The notes under the pieces: model-generated | What the model saw: the letters and a program-made list of their open reading frames with translations, nothing else | Database searches by the model: none | Told to the model about the DNA's origin: nothing | From: Puccinellia tenuiflora | Taxonomy: Eukaryota; Streptophyta; Magnoliopsida; Poales; Poaceae | NCBI GenBank assembly: GCA_012064385.1 | Contig: QRDG01000846.1 | Span: forward strand, 929,238-993,237 | Direction of reading: 5' to 3' | DNA: 64,000 nt | Shown: one piece after another, positions 37,798 to 49,400 of the stretch | Position numbering within the stretch: the first letter of the stretch is position 1 | Layout of the letters: each line of letters starts with the position of its first letter | Made by a program: the position numbers and the translations under genes

Positions 37798-38753
37798 TGT
37801 ATCCCCACATGTGGACAACACCATGGCCAACATGCCAAATGGCCCAATGACAAGGTCAAGAGTCAAAGCACTCCATGAAAAGGTGACCTTGCTCCTCTCG
37901 ATGTGTGATCTTGACACCCCTTTGAATGGTTTGCTACTTCATGCCGGTACCTTGTGCATACTCAGGATCCACCTTGATGACGACCTACAATGGAGTAGAA
38001 AAGATGAGAAACAGGAGGTCCAAGATGATGGAGAAGATGACCAATAGAAGGCCCAAGAAGATGGTCAAGGAGAAGAAGAAGGAGGCGGAGACAGCCTGGC
38101 CGGCCCCCAGGCCAGACGCATTCTAGAGGCAGCCGGCCTCCAGCCCGGCCTGGGCCGGCTCCCAGATCGGCCACCAGCCAGAGCCAGCCGGCCAGAACCA
38201 GTCGTCCCCAGGCCGGCCTCCAGCCCGGCCTAGGCCGGCCCCCCGGCAGAAGCAGCCGGCCTCCAGCCCGGCCTAGGCCGTCTCCCAGGCCAGCCTCCCG
38301 CGTCCTCCCACCGTACCCCTTCGTGGCTAGACTATAAATACCTCCCACCTCCCTCAGATCTAGGGTTAGACTAAGAATAGACTTTTGAGCTTTGCTTTTA
38401 CTTTCCCTTTGCGGAACTCATGGCCACGCTAGATTCATCTAGGTGATGTACAAGGCCCCTCTTTGTGTACGGTCTCTCATGATCATGATTCTACCTTCGG
38501 GTCTCTCGTGTTTGTGATTCTACCGTTCGCTCACCAATCTCTCCCGAAGATTCTATCTCGCGGTCTCTCTTCGGGATTCTATTGGTCCGGTTGATCCTAC
38601 CGGTGAGGGAAAAGGAACTCCAAGGGTAAGTCCTTCTTCTGGTTGCGATCCGAGACGGTCTCCCGTGTATCTTTGTGTTTTCCCCTTTTGGTTCTTCGTG
38701 TTCATCGCTTCCCCCTCCGTCTATCCGTGAAGATCGGGCCACGAGCTACACCA
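37795..38753 (+). repeat. 3' LTR of the CRM-like element
   Basis: 959 bp. Like the 5' LTR but with extra minisatellite units (about 38165-38215) and scattered substitutions. TATA box at 38333-38340. Ends GAGCTACACCA, then TSD GAGCG. Confidence 0.9.
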
Positions 38754-38976
38754 GAGCGGTTTTCCCTCTGCAGGTTGGGTAGCGGGTGGCTGAGTCATGC
38801 GGCGTCGTGGCTCGAGTGCGAGCGGTGCTACGTCGGGATGGCGGTCCCGGAAGGTGGTGTTGGTGGCGAGGTTGTCGGGGTTGCTGGGGCAGCGGCAGCA
38901 GCGGTTGCCTTTTAGGCCGGGGCGGCGGCCCCGGATTTTGGTATGACGGCCATGGTCTGCGATTAGTTTACTCTGT

Positions 38977-41900
38977 TGTAGCATCCCGGGGTTTTTCCCC
39001 AAATTAGAATTTGTTTGATTTTCTTTTTTCATCATCATGATATCATCATGTTTTCTTGCATTTGTGGTCTTACAAATTTTCAAAATTAATAAACTGAGCT
39101 TATCATTTTATGTCTTTATCACATGTGACACCTTTAATTATTTTGAAAAACCAAAAAAATAAATCCAATTTTTACTTTGGACAAGCAATTAATAGATGTT
39201 TGAAAAGTTTATGTTACAAAAATATTTATTCCCTTCTCTCTTCTCTCTTCCTAATTTCTGTGGAAAAAGGAAAAAGGGGAACAATGGAGAAAAACACTAA
39301 AAAGGCCGAAGCCTGCTCTCCCATCCCTCTTCCCCTTTTTCCTTCCGGCCCAACCCATCCCGAAACCGGCCCAAATACCCCTTCGCCAGCTTCTTCGTAC
39401 GGACGCGGCCGACGTCGCTTTCATCGCGAGCGCGCCGTCGCCTCCTGGCCACCTCCTCCATGCCACCTCGCCACTTTACCCTCCTATAAAACCAGCACCG
39501 GGTGCCTCTCCTCTCCCCCAACCCTAGATCTCTTCCCCATCTCCGCCACCGCCTCTTTTCTCCTCTTCTCCTTTATGTCTTCCTCCTCTCCGATCCACCA
39601 CCAAAAGTAACCGGAGAAGATCAACACCACCACTGCCATGGGGTCTGTGTCGGGCTAGCGGAGGAGGAGATAGACCACGTCTACGCCGGTAACGCGCTGG
39701 AGCCAGACCGGAGCTGCACCTTCTTCCTCGGCAACAACGTCTACGTCCTCTACTCCGACGACGTCTTCTTCCTCTACACCGGCCGCTCGCCGCCGTCGTC
39801 CTCAGGCCAACCATCCTGCCGATCTCGGTGAGCAGCCGCGTCCCGTCCAGCATGGACCCTCCCTTCTCCCCCTTGCTCTGGGTGGACGCCGTCGAGCGCC
39901 ACCATCACCGTAGCCGCTGTCCAGCACGTCCGCGGGCACGAGCACCAGTTGCTCCTCTGCCCAGCCACCTCCTGCACCAGCACGCACACTAGCACCCAGG
40001 CACATACCCAGCTTGCACCCGCTGCTTCCTTGCACACACCGGAGCTCCCGAACACGCCCAGAACCGGCCGCCCGCTGGGGATCGTCCCCGTTCTGCACCT
40101 GAGACTGAAGTCTGAATTTTTTAACGTCGGCCAACTGCTTCATGTTCTGTTGGATACCGATTCGAACACTTTTCTCCTCCCTTTTTCTGTTTTTATTTTT
40201 CCTTTTTGCAAATTATGTCCTATTCCATATCTTTTAATTGGTAGCTCCAATTGCAAAGTATAATATAAGAAAGTTGCAGAATAATGTGTAGAATTTGAAT
40301 GTGCCATCCAAGTTTCATGTTTGCATCATGTAGTTTGCACCTTAGTTGTAATTTGTATATCACCTAAATAATTAAAATATGGAATGTGTAGGATCTAATT
40401 TAATTGATGTCCCTATTCCATTTAATTTTGATTAGATCACCTATGCCTTGTTCCTCCTTGTTAAATCAACATTTAATTTTGATGGTTAGAAAAATAACTT
40501 GAACCTTATATTTAAATGTCGGAATCTTGATTCCGTTTAATTTGGTTAAGTTGCATGTCTCATGTTTTGCCATGTCATGCATGCATTCCATCAACATGCC
40601 GGATCATTTGTCGTAGTGTAAGATGCATCTTTTCCGTTGCCCAGTGTTCGTTGCTTCTTCGCGAATAGGACGTTGAGTTGATGTGAGCAACGACAAGTTC
40701 TGATACCTCTACCGGATTGCAGGCAAGCAATACCCCCTTGCTATATTTGCTTGTTTTCCGTCTTTCACTCCTATCTCTTTGTTCCTTGCTAGCCTTATAT
40801 TACGATGCTTGTGTCTCGATCCTATCCACATGTTTACCTGGCAGCCATGATATAGCCACACCTCCACATCCTTTTCACCTGTTGTTGTTTACCTTGTAAG
40901 CCTTGCGAGTCCTACTAGCATGCTTAGGAGTTGTTTGTGGTTTATCTCATACACTGCTGATGCTTAGTTGATATAGTTTAATTAATGAAGACCTGTTATG
41001 GGGGAGAATTTATTTAATAAAGATAAGGCACCGGCGGGAGGCCAGCTATGGTGATTTGTTCCGCTAGTGTCGCATAGGACCCGAGTTCTTTTCCGCTTAT
41101 CCAAGACTAAGCGCACTACCCACACGTGGGAAGACTTATGGAACCCCCCGCAACTTAGTACCGGAACTGCTACATTGTTTAGGGAGCCAAAAGTAGTTCG
41201 GGTGTTTACCATTTGGACCATACGCATATGCATGTTACTGAAAGATGAGAGGCTACAACTTGGGGGGGGGGGGAGGGGGGCATATAGGTTTGGTGTCTGG
41301 TCGTTTATCGAATGTGGACAGAGGGCAATCATATGAGTGTTCCTCCTGAAGCCGCGCACGCAACCTTTGGGCCCGCAAAGGAGTTTCGGCCGGGCTCCCG
41401 ACGTGGATCAGTCTCAGATGGGTGCCTTCCTATTCAATGTTGTAGTGAAGGGAAGAGTCGTGTTGTGAGATCCTTTGCCTTTGTGGCTTGTGGGTTAATC
41501 GAACGTGTATGGTTACTATGGTGCACCCTTGCAGTGTTAAATCTTTCCGAAAAGCCGTGTCCGCGGTTATGGACGACTTGGGTAATGTGCTGGCTAAAAA
41601 GATCATAGACGTCACCGTACCATTAAATAGCTAATTTGCTTAGTAAATAGATTTACTCGAATAATAAACTTGATTAAAACTTGATCAACGTGTGAGTGCC
41701 TCGTACCTCTTCCTCGTGGGTATATGATACGATGGAGTCGTACACGAGCAGGTTATGTTTGGTGAATAGATTAGGTTAGATCGGGATGCGCTCTCTTTCC
41801 TTATTCTAATTAGACGAAAGTTGTAGCGTGTCTCTATAAGTTGTTAGTGCTGCTTGGCGCTGCTTCAATCGCTAACCCTCTTTCCCCGGAATTCAACCTT

Positions 41901-42351
41901 TGATATCTTGTGAGTATTTCTTTTGCCAGTACTGTTTATAGTACTGATCCCTTCGGTGCTGCTATTCCAATGCAGCTGACAAGTTTGAAGTCTGACGACG
42001 TTAGCTTGGGAATCCCTCCGGCTTGGCCTGGGTAGGGATATGGTGTCTTCGTTTATCTTCAGGACTCTTAGTTCCATTTGTATTCTTATCCGTACTCGGA
42101 TACTATTCGCTTCCTTTGTTATTGGATCTTTGTAATGTATCCTTTGTATTCTTAACTCGGTGAGTCGTTGTTGTATATATGTTCTTTTGTGGGTTTCATC
42201 GTGAACTATTGTAATGGTCATCATAATTCCACCCGCATAACGGGTGTGTTACGACGTGCATGTTATGTCTGGTGGGCGTCCAAGGATCGTTATTATGCGG
42301 ATTTGACGGGAATCGCTCAAGTCTGCATAGTACCGATATCGGGGCGTTACA
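38977..42351 (+). repeat. Solo LTR of a long-LTR gypsy-type element
   Basis: 3375 bp with TGTAGCATCCCGGG start and GGGGCGTTACA end, flanked by 5-bp TSD TCTGT (38972-38976 and 42352-42356). It has no internal retroelement domains, primer-binding site or repeated ends, so it is best explained as a solo LTR left by LTR-LTR recombination. Orientation is given by a TATA box (39485-39491) and by homology to the minus-oriented Tekay-like LTRs: CCGCGGTTATGGACGACTTG at about 41562-41581 here matches the reverse strand near 4944-4965. It also has a poly-G tract at 41262-41280. ORFs such as 39110-39610 carry no domain. Confidence 0.8.
39485..39491 (+). promoter_or_regulatory. TATA box in the solo LTR
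   Basis: TATAAAA in CTCCTATAAAACCAG, followed by C/T-rich sequence, about 510 bp from the LTR start. Supports plus orientation. Confidence 0.55.
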
Positions 42352-42661
42352 TCTGTGCAGCTTGGGCTGCGAGTGACTGAGTCGTGCGGCGTCGTGGCTC
42401 GGGTGCGAGCGGTGGTACGTCGGGATGGCGGTCCCGGAAGGTGGTGATGACGGTCTGCTCGGCGTGGAGGAATAGCTGGATGTCGGGGCGGCGGCCCCGA
42501 GTGATGTTGCGGGCTCTTCGGAGGGTTGGCTTCTTCATCTTCGCTCGAGCGTCCCGTGTCTGCACCTCCCACTGTAGTCACCGCGTATTCTCTCGGGCGG
42601 TGGTGTTTGGCTTTCTATCTTGGAGCTCAGTGTGGTGTGATGTTCTTGTTGTATGGTTTTC

Positions 42662-42690
42662 GCCCGGTTTCTTCCACTAATAAACCGGGC
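42662..42690 (+). repeat. 3'-terminal hairpin of LINE-like copy B
   Basis: GCCCGGTTT (42662-42670) and AAACCGGGC (42682-42690) form a perfect 9-bp stem with an 11-nt loop, about 48 nt before the poly(A) tail. Homologous to the hairpins of copy A. Confidence 0.8.
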
Positions 42691-42773
42691 AAGTTATTCT
42701 TAATTAATGGAAACGGCAAAGGTTTTGCCTTCGTTTCAAAAAAAAAAAAATCCTAAACCAACAATCTATTATA

Positions 42774-42850
42774 CTACCCCAGTTCCTTAATGTAAGATGT
42801 TTTCGCAATTCAAATTGAACTGCCAAAACGTCTTGTATTTGGGAGCGGAG
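42774..42850. mobile_element. Stowaway-type MITE
   Basis: About 77 bp, almost entirely one inverted repeat (for example TCAATTTGAAC-type centre and GTAAGATGTTTT against an inverse AAAACGTCTTGTA), with Stowaway-like ends (CTACCCCAGTTCC and GGGAGCGGAG) and a TA dinucleotide on each side. Lies between the LINE-like tail and the 3' end of the methyltransferase gene. Confidence 0.75.
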
Positions 42851-42852
42851 TA

Positions 42853-43324
42853 GCAACCTAGTAGAAAAAACTCGATGAAGACAACAAGTCAACAACCTCC
42901 AACGAGCCGTTCAACTCTGCCCTCAAAGTGGGGAAGTAAATGGGCATAACAAAAACTGCGCTGGTTTAGTTGCAGCACGCCCGTGAATTTCGTTACAAAA
43001 ACTCATAGGATTCAAAACCAAGTCATCAGATCATCTGTAACGAAATTCCTCCGGCCTCCGGCCGACACAAGTTGTGGCACTTTTTTTTTTCAAACTGGTC
43101 ACAGTAAGACAAGCTACGACTCGACGAGCTAACGTGCAATACCGTCGAGACACAGAACTCAAGAAACCTACTGTGTGGCTTTTTCATGATATTGGCCTGT
43201 TTTAGAAATAAAATCATTTCTGCCATATATAATCTGCCGCGTATTCTAATTGAACAAAACGAAACGCTGTCATACAGCGTGAAAGTCTAGGAAAGTGTTC
43301 ATTCTTTCAAAAGCTACCAACAAT
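42853..43324. other. Intergenic stretch downstream of the methyltransferase gene
   Basis: No gene, repeat family or RNA recognised. Contains a T-run at 43082-43091. Confidence 0.5.
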
Positions 43325-43325
43325 G

Positions 43326-43331
43326 TTTATT
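43326..43331 (-). terminator. Polyadenylation signal of the methyltransferase gene
   Basis: AATAAA on the minus strand 167 nt after the stop codon, giving a plausible short 3' UTR. Confidence 0.5.
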
Positions 43332-43497
43332 ACAAAGTCTGCAACTAACAACACACTGAAAAATCGATGATTACTTCGCACTCCACAAATGTAAACTTGG
43401 CAAGAATCTAATCAGCATGAGGATTGCCATACAAGCTCTCTGATATTTCCCTCCAAGTCAAAACCATTCTCAAATCTCAATTGCATTGAATACAGAA

Positions 43498-46400
43498 CTA
43501 AAGTTCTTCGAATCCTTCTTCATCAGCATCCTCCTCGGTTCTTTCAAAATGCATCCGGAAGTTCTCCAACTGTCAAGGAAAGATCAATGTGAGCAATCAG
43601 GTCCCCCACAACTCAAATATTGTGCAATCGTTCTCTTTCGGTTCATTTTTTTCTATTCAAGCCCTTACATAATTTGGTTTATCTAACTGGGTGTGTTTAG
43701 TTACACCATTAACATGGGTGCTGACACAGCCAATGTATGTTATAGTGGACTATCAGCTCAAATAAGAAATAAACTACCACTAAACTTATATCTTGCTTTA
43801 CAGATAATTATCTTTACTATTAAAGGAGACTCCGTGAATGCCTGGTGTCACACTTTACGTCACGTAATTTCACAAAAGATAACTAACATCGCCCTTAAAA
43901 TAAGCACTTTTATCAATCCGCTCTATCCCTAACAAAACGCCACCAATCCTAACCTCCACTTCACCATAATTTTCTAGCCTGCCCTGTCAACGTGCGTGCT
44001 AGGCTAAACAACCTTTCCTGTCACGTGAATGGATAACAACTTGGCTAACAATATCTAACAACAATTTAAAATTCCTGGCTATCCGCGCCCGCTGATCTTC
44101 ATGTAGCAACTAACTCACGCAACCAGCAGCTCCAGCGCCACTGCCATGAGCACCTCTTCAAGCTCGAAAATTTCTCCGGCGCAGCTGCCGACGTATCCTC
44201 GATCATCGTCACTTCCATCAGCTCTACCAGCACGGCAGCACCCGCACATCTGCATCAACCGAAGTAAAAGAGGTACAGTAATAACCATCACGCATTGCTA
44301 AGCATGTCATTAGACGATGCCTGCGATCATGGGCAACCTGCTGACTTGACCAAGTAGTCTTAGCCAGCTCATCTCGTCGTGTGTTTAATGAATTTTTAAG
44401 GCCTTAATTAATTAGCTGCCAAGAGAAGCTAATGCATACAGACCTGCAGCCATTCATGCCTCGCTTATGAACATGAGATGATTAGGTTTAGGATTATTAA
44501 ATTTCTTATTATTCCATGAGCTTTAGTCGACGTAGCTAGCTAGGCATATGAGTACATGGTTTTATCTTTTACTATTATTAATTCCTGTTTACGAACCAGA
44601 TGTTAACGTTCGCGCATTGTGCGTTTTAATCTCTCCGGAATTAGGAAATCAACACCACACATGTACGTCGCCCACTTATTCATTTTATCCCCTCAGAAAT
44701 TGGGACGATGTATGTGTTGTGCCGGGGCCATGGGCACTACGGTGCCTATCGAGGCTGAAGCACGGTGGTACTGACGGTCGTGGAGGCTAGCATGGCACCA
44801 CATCTGCCGGTGGCTCATCACCGGAAGTGTACTACAACACTCGGTCATGTTCCAAAGGTGCAATTGGCAGCATCAATACCGAGAAACAACGACGGAAGGG
44901 CCGGGCATAGAGAGAAGGTAAATGAAACCCGAGTCACATGGCGGAGAAATGTGCCGATGACGAATCAACCGTGAAATCAAGGGCCTCACCTACAGGAGGC
45001 ATCCATGGTTCATGAATCGAAGGAGCGGCAATGGCGAAGTTGCTAGGGCTTGAAGGCATAAGAGGGAAAGGGGATCAAAATGGTCTTGATGAGTTATTTT
45101 CAAGTTTTTTTTGTAGGTAGCGTGCTGCTTAAGATGGGCACATGTATTTGTGTTGGCTGTTGTGTCAGCGATTCAGAGTGCTATGTGTGCCTATGTGTAT
45201 CTGTAAGGTAGCACATGTGTGTCTATTTTTTTCATTTTTCAAAAAAACCATGTAACTATTTTTACTACTGTTACCAATAAATTCCAAGGTCATCTCATGC
45301 GAATTAATTCCATCATTTTATTTTGCAATTTTATTCGTAATTGGTATCAGACTATCAATCGATCTCCGGACACAAGGTCATGTTGACCCTTCTAAAAAAA
45401 AATCCCATATTTTTCTTACGTGCATCTTCTATATTTATGTTCGTTGTGTATTCTTGTCGTATAAAATGCAATCTATACACTTGGTACCACTAACAACAAA
45501 AGTAAAAAATCACATCACATATGTGTAACATAGAATTACAAAAATAAAAGCCTTTTCATGTTTGTAAGTGCAAATGAATTATCAATTTTGTAAGACAAGA
45601 AAAGAGCAAAATAGAGAGATATGCGGTGGATGAGATAACAATAAATGGTGAAGAGATCATCATTTTTGTCAATTGACCACTGGTATTACTCCCTCCGTTG
45701 CCATGTTTTATATTTATACTATTTTTACAAAAGTAGTATAAAGAAAATGAAAAACAAATTGCAAGACGAATGCAACAATGCCATTTACATTCTCAATGCA
45801 TAATTAATGGTCAAACTCATGTATCCAAGACCAAAAAAAAATAGTGTGCCTTATATTTTGGGACAAAAAGAGTATTATTTTTGGTTGAAGAAAATGGTTG
45901 GAGTTTATCGCTTCTATCAAAATGATCAATTTTAGGGTTTCAATAAGAAAACATGGATACCTATTAAATTGCAGATCCAATTAGATGGTATCTTTATATA
46001 AAATTTATTTATTATCCCGTAGCAACGCACGGGCATTAAGCTAGTCCTACTAGAATGATACATCAGAAACCTTTTTTACATCAAAACTTTTTGTCGATTT
46101 ACTATATGAATAATTATAGTAAATCACCGTATTATATTTCAGTTAGCAACTTGCACTTGCTTACATTAATGGCCATCACACCATGCAACAGATATCTTAG
46201 CTGGACATGTCTAGTTCTATATTTTTTTTAAGACTTGATTGATCAAAATCAGATGGTCAATGATAAAAAAAAATCAAATTTAAAGGGCCTAATTGCACAA
46301 ATGAATAATTGAGGGGCTAGGCTTATAAAATGTTAAAGTGCACCAGAAGAGATAACTAATCTTGCACCGCATCAAATCAATATAGGCTGCAAGATTTCTT

Positions 46401-49400
46401 CTAGAGAAACATGGTTCTCAAATATGCAATCCATTTGAGTAACATGATTAAGGGTTACGGTAAGTTAGGCTTATAAAATTGGCATGCAACTACCATGGCA
46501 ATGGTGAAAAGTCGGTGGACTAGCTCTTTCCGATTTAGTGGTCTCCTGTGGAAGATTAATTGAGTCCCCAGTTCTAGCTAGAGTACTCACACGGGTGACC
46601 TTTTGGTCCTCCTTTTTGGTTTGCTAGTTTGTCTCAGGCCAGTACTTAATGAAAAGTGCTGACTAAATCCGTTGGCTGTCCAATCACTCAAGACTCAGGT
46701 CTGAGATAAGAGATGTACAAGGTCCTTATGCGAGAATGATACCGTTATAAACTATTTGAGCACATGACAATCCCCAAAACCATCAAAGCCAAAACTGATG
46801 TGAAGTGTTTTCATTGGCTTTATTACCTGTGCATCTGAAAATCGCAGCTGTTCTGCAACAAAAAGGACTCCTCCACATTGTTTCCTTGGAGGAGCTAGAT
46901 TTAAGCCGAGATCCTTTGCAACATTTTCATAGTGAACAAAGCTGACCTGGAAACCCTGGGTAAAGAAAAGGTTTTCTAGCCTATCTTTCTCGGAGACCTG
47001 CATGGTGTAGGACAGCATGATGTTATTTGATGAACAGATTTACATGTATATAGATGTTTTTTTATAGTAAATACTTAAATCAACCATGTCTGCTGCTGCT
47101 GTCCAATCTGGAAAATCTGGCAACTCTCCAATGAAGATACTCCTCTTCATTGCTAAATTGCTTATAACGAGCAAAAGGTTTTCCAAGCTTGACGAAGTGG
47201 ACAGAGGTAAACCCTGCAATGTCATGGCAATTTGGTTACACAAAATGCAGTTTCTAAATATTTTCTTATTGGAAGTTCAAAAATTAGGTCTTATTGAACA
47301 AAAGGCCAAACACATCGAAGCTTATATAGAAATTGCCAATGCAGATACAGCAGAGACATATATCCTCGGCAGGAAAGTAAACTTCAGAAGGTATATTGCT
47401 CGCTGATTGGGACATGGCTGAATGGGAATTTCTTGCCAGCATGGTATGGGTCTGACAGTTATGGTTTGCCAGGTTGATCCTGTAACTAGGGTTGCACCAA
47501 TGGCTGACGTAAGAGAGTTCCGTAGGGAGGGGAGAGGGCCCTAGGGTGCGCAGCACCAATAAAACAGGGATACTAGTCCACATATCCTTCACACATAGGA
47601 TATTTAGACCTGTTAGAGATATTTCCAATTTTGTTATTTTCCATACACATATTTACCTTGTCTGTGCTTTCCATCCTTGCATGTAATCTGGCTATAAAAC
47701 AACTGGCCCTATTTGATTATCAATTAAGCAAAGTGTTATCTCATGTACCCCTATGCCATCACAAGTCCTGCCCTTGCAGTTCGGCTGCACCATCTTTGAC
47801 TAAGCATCATGTCGCAAGGGTCCAGGAGCATCTCCTCCACCTTAACACTCCCACCATTTTACAACCTAACATAAAACATGACCCATCTAGTACTGTATTA
47901 TGACGGTTGGTTCACAAATGTATGTTGGTTCTAGTACCAAGACAGTGACCTCTGTGCACAGCCGTGAGCATGTTGTAGGTCAAGCATTAGTATGCATGGT
48001 GTATGATGGCTAAATCGGTAGACAGACTTTAAAGCCGATGTCACCTACAGAACCTTAAATATGACAGTAACACATTATAATTGCGCCGTATCCATAGAAT
48101 ATACGTGCTGAAATTATAGCTTATACAGAAGCACCCTTGAGCCAATAGAATAAAATGGCAAGGATGATAAAGAAAATGGTTAGTAGAGACATGTTTGAAC
48201 GAAATGGTCAGGCTAATTACCTGCAGTACCCACAAGCTTGGCCTATTTCCATTGAAGCCATTTTTGCACAAGCCCTCTTGTAAATCAGGAGACTCTAAAG
48301 GAGTATGAAGCAGAATACAATTCCGGGTTATTTTGGCTCCTGCCCCTGTCATATGCCCAAGAAGTAAATATAATTACACGGGCTTGTGGCAATCCTTTCT
48401 CAGTCTCTAAGAAAATAAATCCAAATTTGCAAATAATATAGAGGATGTTTTATTTGCGTCCTCCACAGTTACAAATAGCAGTACAGAGGATGAAACATAA
48501 CACTGTGGCGAAAATACTGCTTTGACCAATCTATATTTCTATTAACCTCAAGTACTCCCTCCGTCCCAAAAAAGATGTCACAACTTTTTCCATCCACGAG
48601 TGTATCTAGACATGTTTTACATATAGATACATTCATGAATGGAAAAATCTGTGACATCCTTTTTAGGACGGAGGAAGTAAGATATATCTTACTGTTTCAG
48701 ATTTATGAAAAATTAGTACTCGGCAGGCAAACGAAATATTAAACCTTCATCTTAGATAAAAATGACAGCATAAACATGCCCCAGTTCCTCAGAATGCCAA
48801 AAATAGGAATCTGCGCAGCATAATGCTATTCACACCTCTGAGTTGCTGGGCTGTTGTGCTGAAGATTCTTCCAGGTGATACATCGTACAAGACAGACATC
48901 CTTGGCCAACTCAGCCTATATGGACGAGTGTCCATTCCATCTGTCAACAAAACAATCTATAAGGAATGAGCCTTGCTCCACAGGTAGAGTGGAAAAAAAC
49001 TTGGCACAGAATTTGGTTAAATTTCAGTACCTGTCTAAAATTGTCTGAACTGGCTATCAAATGTTGCAATTTATCATCAAGGTATCTAGTAGTTAGCCTA
49101 TAATGGTCTGCCCATGGCATTAAAGGCAAGACGAGAGATTCCAAAGCTTGATGTGCTATATCAAGTGAAAGTAGCACAGCGGCATATGGATCAATAAAAA
49201 GGGGATCTGCAACCACAAAATTACTATGAAACATTAGAGTCAGCAAACAATCATATTATTACTCAAATGTACACCACTAAGAAGAAATGCTAGAGTAATA
49301 CTCTATAGAGATCATTATCCAAGCTTCGCAAAACAAGATTCAAACAATTCTATCAAGCTTTACGTTGTCTTGGGCTGACATAGTTGCTGCATTAGCTACT

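Larger units (their letters stand above)
19725..38753 (+). mobile_element. CRM-like Ty3/gypsy retrotransposon, interrupted in pol
   Basis: LTRs at 19725-20648 and 37795-38753 with TGATGTA...CTACACCA ends, and TSD GAGCG at 19720-19724 and 38754-38758. Plus-strand primer-binding site, gag, pol and polypurine tract are in the standard order. Removing the nested 25508-36308 element plus one TSD copy restores the pol frame exactly. Protease DGGS (in place of DSGS), RT wording and lack of a chromodomain resemble CRM-lineage elements; that assignment is inference. LTR divergence by eye is a few percent with several indels in the minisatellite. Confidence 0.9.
38754..42750 (+). mobile_element. LINE-like 3' end (copy B), split by a solo LTR
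   Basis: Two blocks, 38754-38976 and 42352-42750, are joined when the solo LTR and one TSD copy are removed. Both contain a homologous unit (GAGTCRTGCGGCGTCGTGGC ... GGGATGGCGGTCCCGGAAGG), so the solo LTR landed between two tandem units. The element ends in a hairpin (42662-42690) and a 13-A tail (42738-42750). The CRM-like element inserted at its upstream side (TSD GAGCG), so the start lies at or before 19719. LINE identity is inferred from the tail and similarity to copy A. Confidence 0.6.

Noticed and set aside
39110..40263. ORFs in the solo LTR as a gene
   Set aside because: They lie within TG...CA ends with a TSD, are C/T-rich, and lack domains or splice logic.
48944..49246. Single-exon reading of the methyltransferase segment as a short protein
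   Set aside because: The segment is exon 2 plus intron read-through; splice sites and phase place it in the seven-exon gene.
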